Positions 63,580 to 64,000 of a stretch of 64,000 bases of DNA are shown here, piece after piece. How positions within the stretch are numbered: position 1 is the stretch's first letter; every line of letters starts with the position of its first letter. Below the pieces are notes generated by a model. The model searched no databases. It saw nothing but the letters and a program-made list of their open reading frames with translations, and was not told the DNA's origin. Origin of the DNA: Diaphorobacter limosus (GTDB lineage: Bacteria > Pseudomonadota > Gammaproteobacteria > Burkholderiales > Burkholderiaceae_C). The stretch is from positions 3,933,001-3,997,000 of the forward strand of contig NZ_CP136921.1 of NCBI RefSeq assembly GCF_033100095.1. Reading direction: 5' to 3'. The translations under genes were made by a program, and so were the position numbers.

Positions 63580-64000
63580 ATGACCGACCTGCTGCCCAAT
63601 CACAACCCTGCCCGCCATGTGCCTGGGCGCTTCTGGGCGCTGCTGCCCTGCGCGGGCACGGGTCAGCGCGCCCTGCGCGTGCAGCCTGGCGCGGGCGCGG
63701 TCCTGCCCAAGCAGTACCAAAGGGTCGCCGGTCAGCCCATGGTGCTGCACACGCTGGCGGCCTTTGCCGGCGTGGCCCGGCTGGCCGGCACGCTGGTGGC
63801 CGTGGCGCCGGGCGATGATTTCTTCAGCAGCCATGCGCACCCGGCCTTCTTCGCCCTGCCCTGCGGCGGCGCCACGCGCGCCGACACGGTGCTGGGCGGC
63901 CTGAAAGCGCTGCAGCAGCGCGGCGCGCAGGACGAAGACTGGGTGCTGGTGCACGACGCGGCGCGCTGCCTGGTGACCACGGCGCAGATTGACGCGCTTA
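63580..64000 (+). CDS. ispD: 2-C-methyl-D-erythritol 4-phosphate cytidylyltransferase, 5' part
   Basis: The first 140 codons of IspD, running off the right edge. The enzyme makes CDP-methylerythritol in the non-mevalonate isoprenoid pathway. Visible motifs are LLPCAGTGQRA (nucleotide-binding loop), VLPKQYQRVAGQPMVLHTL, the GGATRADTVLGGL motif and WVLVHDAARCLV. The loop has Pro-Cys-Ala where Pro-Ala-Ala is usual. The ATG at 63580 is used. The gene is complete only outside the window. Confidence 0.93.
   Translation, partial: MTDLLPNHNPARHVPGRFWALLPCAGTGQRALRVQPGAGAVLPKQYQRVAGQPMVLHTLAAFAGVARLAGTLVAVAPGDDFFSSHAHPAFFALPCGGATRADTVLGGLKALQQRGAQDEDWVLVHDAARCLVTTAQIDAL

Overview
The window looks like a chromosomal segment of a high-GC betaproteobacterium of the family Comamonadaceae (Acidovorax / Alicycliphilus / Comamonas type). 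I base this on the gene order (maf-yceD-rpmF-plsX-fabHDG-acpP-fabF-rpoE-rseA-degP-lepA-lepB-rnc-era-recO-pdxJ-acpS-nagZ), on strongly GC-ending codons, and on about a dozen copies of a short hairpin repeat that I associate with that family. No rRNA, tRNA, CRISPR array or prophage is visible. The species assignment is inference.

Layout. 1-9.2 kb: rluC, a Gph-like phosphatase, a Rieske protein and sppA in one tight plus-strand run; then a SNF2 helicase paired with a SWIM zinc-finger protein; then a minus-strand tetrapyrrole-methylase/Maf pair. 8.7-18.5 kb: yceD, rpmF and the fatty-acid synthesis cluster, running into the sigma-E envelope-stress genes (rpoE, rseA, degP). 18.5-28.2 kb: a gene-poor stretch holding a probable small RNA, then lepA, lepB, DUF4845, rnc, era, recO, pdxJ, acpS, nagZ and a phosphofructokinase, with many 4-bp stop/start overlaps. 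28.2-30.7 kb: nnrS and a DUF2249 gene behind an NsrR-like operator, then a Uma2-type gene. 30.7-37.9 kb: a minus-strand type IV pilus minor-pilin operon (fimT-pilV-pilW-pilX-pilY1-pilE). 38-43.7 kb: cobalamin genes cbiB, cobC, cobQ and cobT, with a Phd/PIN toxin-antitoxin pair between cbiB and cobC. 43.8-48 kb: macro-domain protein, nth, a PLP aminotransferase, slyX, an aldo/keto reductase and DUF3820. 48-49.7 kb: a nitrosative-stress locus (globin, ric, nsrR). 49.7-52.5 kb: argP and argO, split by an IS630-family element with a frameshifted transposase. 52.6-57.5 kb: the prkA-yeaH-spoVR operon. 57.6-64 kb: metQ, serB, a membrane protein and mfd on the minus strand, and the 5' part of ispD at the right edge.

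How the genes fit together. Two separated loci (nnrS-DUF2249 and globin-ric / nsrR) carry matching NsrR-like palindromes and probably form one nitric-oxide regulon with the repressor encoded in the window. A further FNR-like box precedes the macro-domain gene. The lipid cluster leads directly into the envelope-stress sigma factor, linking membrane synthesis with its quality control.

The most unusual signal is the dispersed ~50-bp hairpin element. Copies sit just upstream of start codons (nagZ, cobT, aldo/keto reductase), supply stop codons (fabH, argP), and appear to have been absorbed into reading frames, where they encode the PilW leader, the first transmembrane helix of the protein downstream of mfd, and a hydrophobic helix of CbiB. 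Other structured DNA includes heptamer tandem repeats (one forming nearly the whole leader of acpS), two compound hairpin loci of the same architecture, and a probable terminated small RNA upstream of lepA.
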